Shown here one piece after another: positions 62,605 to 64,000 of a stretch of 64,000 nucleotides of DNA. The notes under the pieces are model-generated. The model had not been told where the DNA came from. It saw nothing but the letters and a program-made list of their open reading frames with translations, and searched no databases. The position numbers and the translations under genes are program-made. The stretch's first letter is position 1; each line of letters begins with the position of its first letter. Source of the stretch: Muribaculaceae bacterium (GTDB lineage Bacteria; Bacteroidota; Bacteroidia; Bacteroidales; Muribaculaceae); assembly GCA_017399915.1 (NCBI GenBank), contig JAFQAS010000058.1, positions 1 to 64,000 of the forward strand. The letters run 5' to 3'.

Positions 62605-64000
62605 TTATTTTACTCTTGCAAGGATAAGAGCTGAAGTTGGAGCTACTGTCATCTTGCCGCCTTTAGTGGTACCCATGCCGTCGGCTTTAAGTTTGCCATC
62701 TTGAGCAATGATAGTCCATTCGCCTTTCTTGATATTTACTTCGCGAGCTTCGGTCGAACCATTGAATACAAGTTTGATTTCTTTCCAAGAGTCGCCGTTT
62801 GCGTTGTCTTTGATAGAGTAAGAGATGAGGTTTTCACCTTTTACATTATCAAATACGATGTGTTTAGCAATTGCTTCGGCTGTAGTCATGCGGAATGCAG
62901 GGTGAGCTTTGCGAAGTTTGGTCAATTCGCAGTAGTAGTTGAATTGCTCAGCATTCTTGTTTTTCAAAGTCCAATCGATAGCATTAACTGAGTCGGGGCG
63001 ATTATATGTGTTGTGAATGCCCTTTTTGTTACGGAATACTTCTTCTCCGGCAAACATAAATGGAGTGCCTTGTGAAGTGAATACGATAGTTTGAGCTAAA
63101 CGAGCTGCACGCATCTTTTCTTCTTCGCTTGCACCTTTCATCGATACATTAAGTTTGTCGGTGAGGCTATAGTCATCGTGGCAAGAAACGTAGTTGATGA
63201 TTTGAGTAGGAGCTGTAGCGTATGCAAATTTAGAGTTATTGCCTTTTGAGTAATCAACTTGTGGGTGTGCAGTTGAAGCAACGATACCAATTTTAACGGT
63301 TTCTTTGTTGCCGGGAGCATTAGTCGCAAAACCTCTATTTTCACCATTGCTATAATGCCCTTTTACCGCATCACGAAGGTCGTCGCTAAATACTGCAATA
63401 CCTTCCATTTTTGCTACGTTTTCTTTTAGTGCACGACGCTCAACAGGGAGAGGTGAGTCACCACATGTCCAACCTTCGCCATATACGAAAATGCGAGGAT
63501 TTACCTCTTTAAGCGTTTTAGCTACTTCGTTCATAGTTTCAGTGTCGTGGATTGCCATAAGGTCGAAACGGAAACCATCAATATGGTATTCTTCTGCCCA
63601 ATACTTAACCGAATTTACGATGTAGTTACGCATTTGTGCACGTTCCGAGGCTGTTTCATTGCCACAGCCCGATGCGTCGCTATAAGTGCCGTCTTGGCGA
63701 TAACGATAGTAGTATTTGGGTGCGGTTAATGAGAAGTTAGAATCGTCATTGTTTGCAGTGTGATTATATACAACATCCATGATTACACCGATACCGGCAT
63801 CGTGAAGAGCTTTAATCATTTGCTTCATTTCAAGAATGCGAGTTGAAGGGTTAGAAGGATTGGTTGAGTAAGATCCTTCGGGGACGTTATAGTTATAGGG
63901 ATCATAACCCCAGTTGTATTTATTTTCGGGAAGTTGGCTTTCATCTACACTATTGTAGTCGTAAGATGGAAGAATGTGAACGTGAGTAATTCCCAATTCT
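62605..64000 (-). CDS. Type I pullulanase (GH13), 5' end beyond the window
   Basis: The C-terminal 464 residues of an alpha-1,6-glucosidase that debranches pullulan or starch. The frame runs through the edge (the first visible codons read ELGITHVHILPSYDY), so the apparent start near 63996 is an internal TTG. GH13 regions are visible: GYDPYNYNVPEGSYS (type I pullulanase motif), GVIMDVVYNHT (region I), IDGFRFDLMA (region II, nucleophile Asp), IFVYGEGWT (region III, acid Glu) and NYVSCHDD (region IV). The C-terminal all-beta domain follows. It probably works with the MFS sugar transporter nearby. Confidence 0.93.
   Translation of the reverse strand, partial: ELGITHVHILPSYDYNSVDESQLPENKYNWGYDPYNYNVPEGSYSTNPSNPSTRILEMKQMIKALHDAGIGVIMDVVYNHTANNDDSNFSLTAPKYYYRYRQDGTYSDASGCGNETASERAQMRNYIVNSVKYWAEEYHIDGFRFDLMAIHDTETMNEVAKTLKEVNPRIFVYGEGWTCGDSPLPVERRALKENVAKMEGIAVFSDDLRDAVKGHYSNGENRGFATNAPGNKETVKIGIVASTAHPQVDYSKGNNSKFAYATAPTQIINYVSCHDDYSLTDKLNVSMKGASEEEKMRAARLAQTIVFTSQGTPFMFAGEEVFRNKKGIHNTYNRPDSVNAIDWTLKNKNAEQFNYYCELTKLRKAHPAFRMTTAEAIAKHIVFDNVKGENLISYSIKDNANGDSWKEIKLVFNGSTEAREVNIKKGEWTIIAQDGKLKADGMGTTKGGKMTVAPTSALILARVK

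Overview
The window is chromosomal DNA of a member of the Bacteroidales. The evidence is repeated TAnnTTTG (-7 type) Bacteroidetes promoters, a type IX secretion component (PorQ) with secreted proteins that carry matching C-terminal sorting domains, SusE/F-like repeats, a methylmalonyl-CoA mutase pair (succinate-propionate metabolism), and standalone TonB-domain and FadL/OmpP1-type envelope proteins. A gut genus such as the Muribaculaceae is a plausible guess, but nothing here proves the family.

Layout. At 1-71 (minus) there is the first part of a type I restriction specificity gene (hsdS), cut by the window edge. Next to it, at 188-1117, is a tyrosine recombinase, the usual arrangement of a phase-variable hsdS shufflon. 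A repeat-rich spacer and carB (1716-4934) follow, closed by a strong terminator. Positions 5000-15973 form an AT-rich defence island: a DUF262/HNH nuclease, two m5C methyltransferases, a McrB-like AAA+ motor and an LlaJI-type nuclease subunit, all in one tightly packed operon. The operon ends in a 53-residue cysteine-rich ORF. After it comes an unrecognised two-gene module (soluble protein plus four-helix membrane protein).

From 16 kb onward the content is mostly core and envelope: a VanX-like dipeptidase, a UshA-like nucleotidase, a large secreted NAGPA-domain protein, a TerB/PD-(D/E)xK protein and tRNA-Lys. Then come the N-degron operon clpS-clpA-aat, a FadL-like porin, and a long minus-strand run, porQ-cmk-ispH-exonuclease-lipoprotein-ispE-grpE-dnaJ. 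From 34 to 43 kb lie secreted/envelope proteins (TonB-domain protein, PD40 propeller, giant amidase, SusE/F-like protein) and an ECF sigma operon. From 43 to 64 kb lie mutA-mutB, a phosphoesterase/PQQ fusion, dnaG, phosphoglucomutase, GH9 and M23 enzymes, an MFS sugar transporter, nfo, a TrmH-type methyltransferase, radA and a truncated pullulanase.

How they work together. The left 16 kb is anti-phage: a likely switchable type I system, a composite LlaJI-like system and a possible sensor/membrane-effector pair. The rest combines protein quality control (ClpAPS, GrpE/DnaJ), cell-wall turnover (VanX-like, M23, amidase), glycan use (GH9, pullulanase, MFS, SusE/F-like) and DNA replication/repair (DnaG, RadA, Nfo). 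Two orphan regulatory signals are new candidates: a possible minus-strand small RNA at 51.5 kb and a hairpin/T-run leader just before the defence operon.
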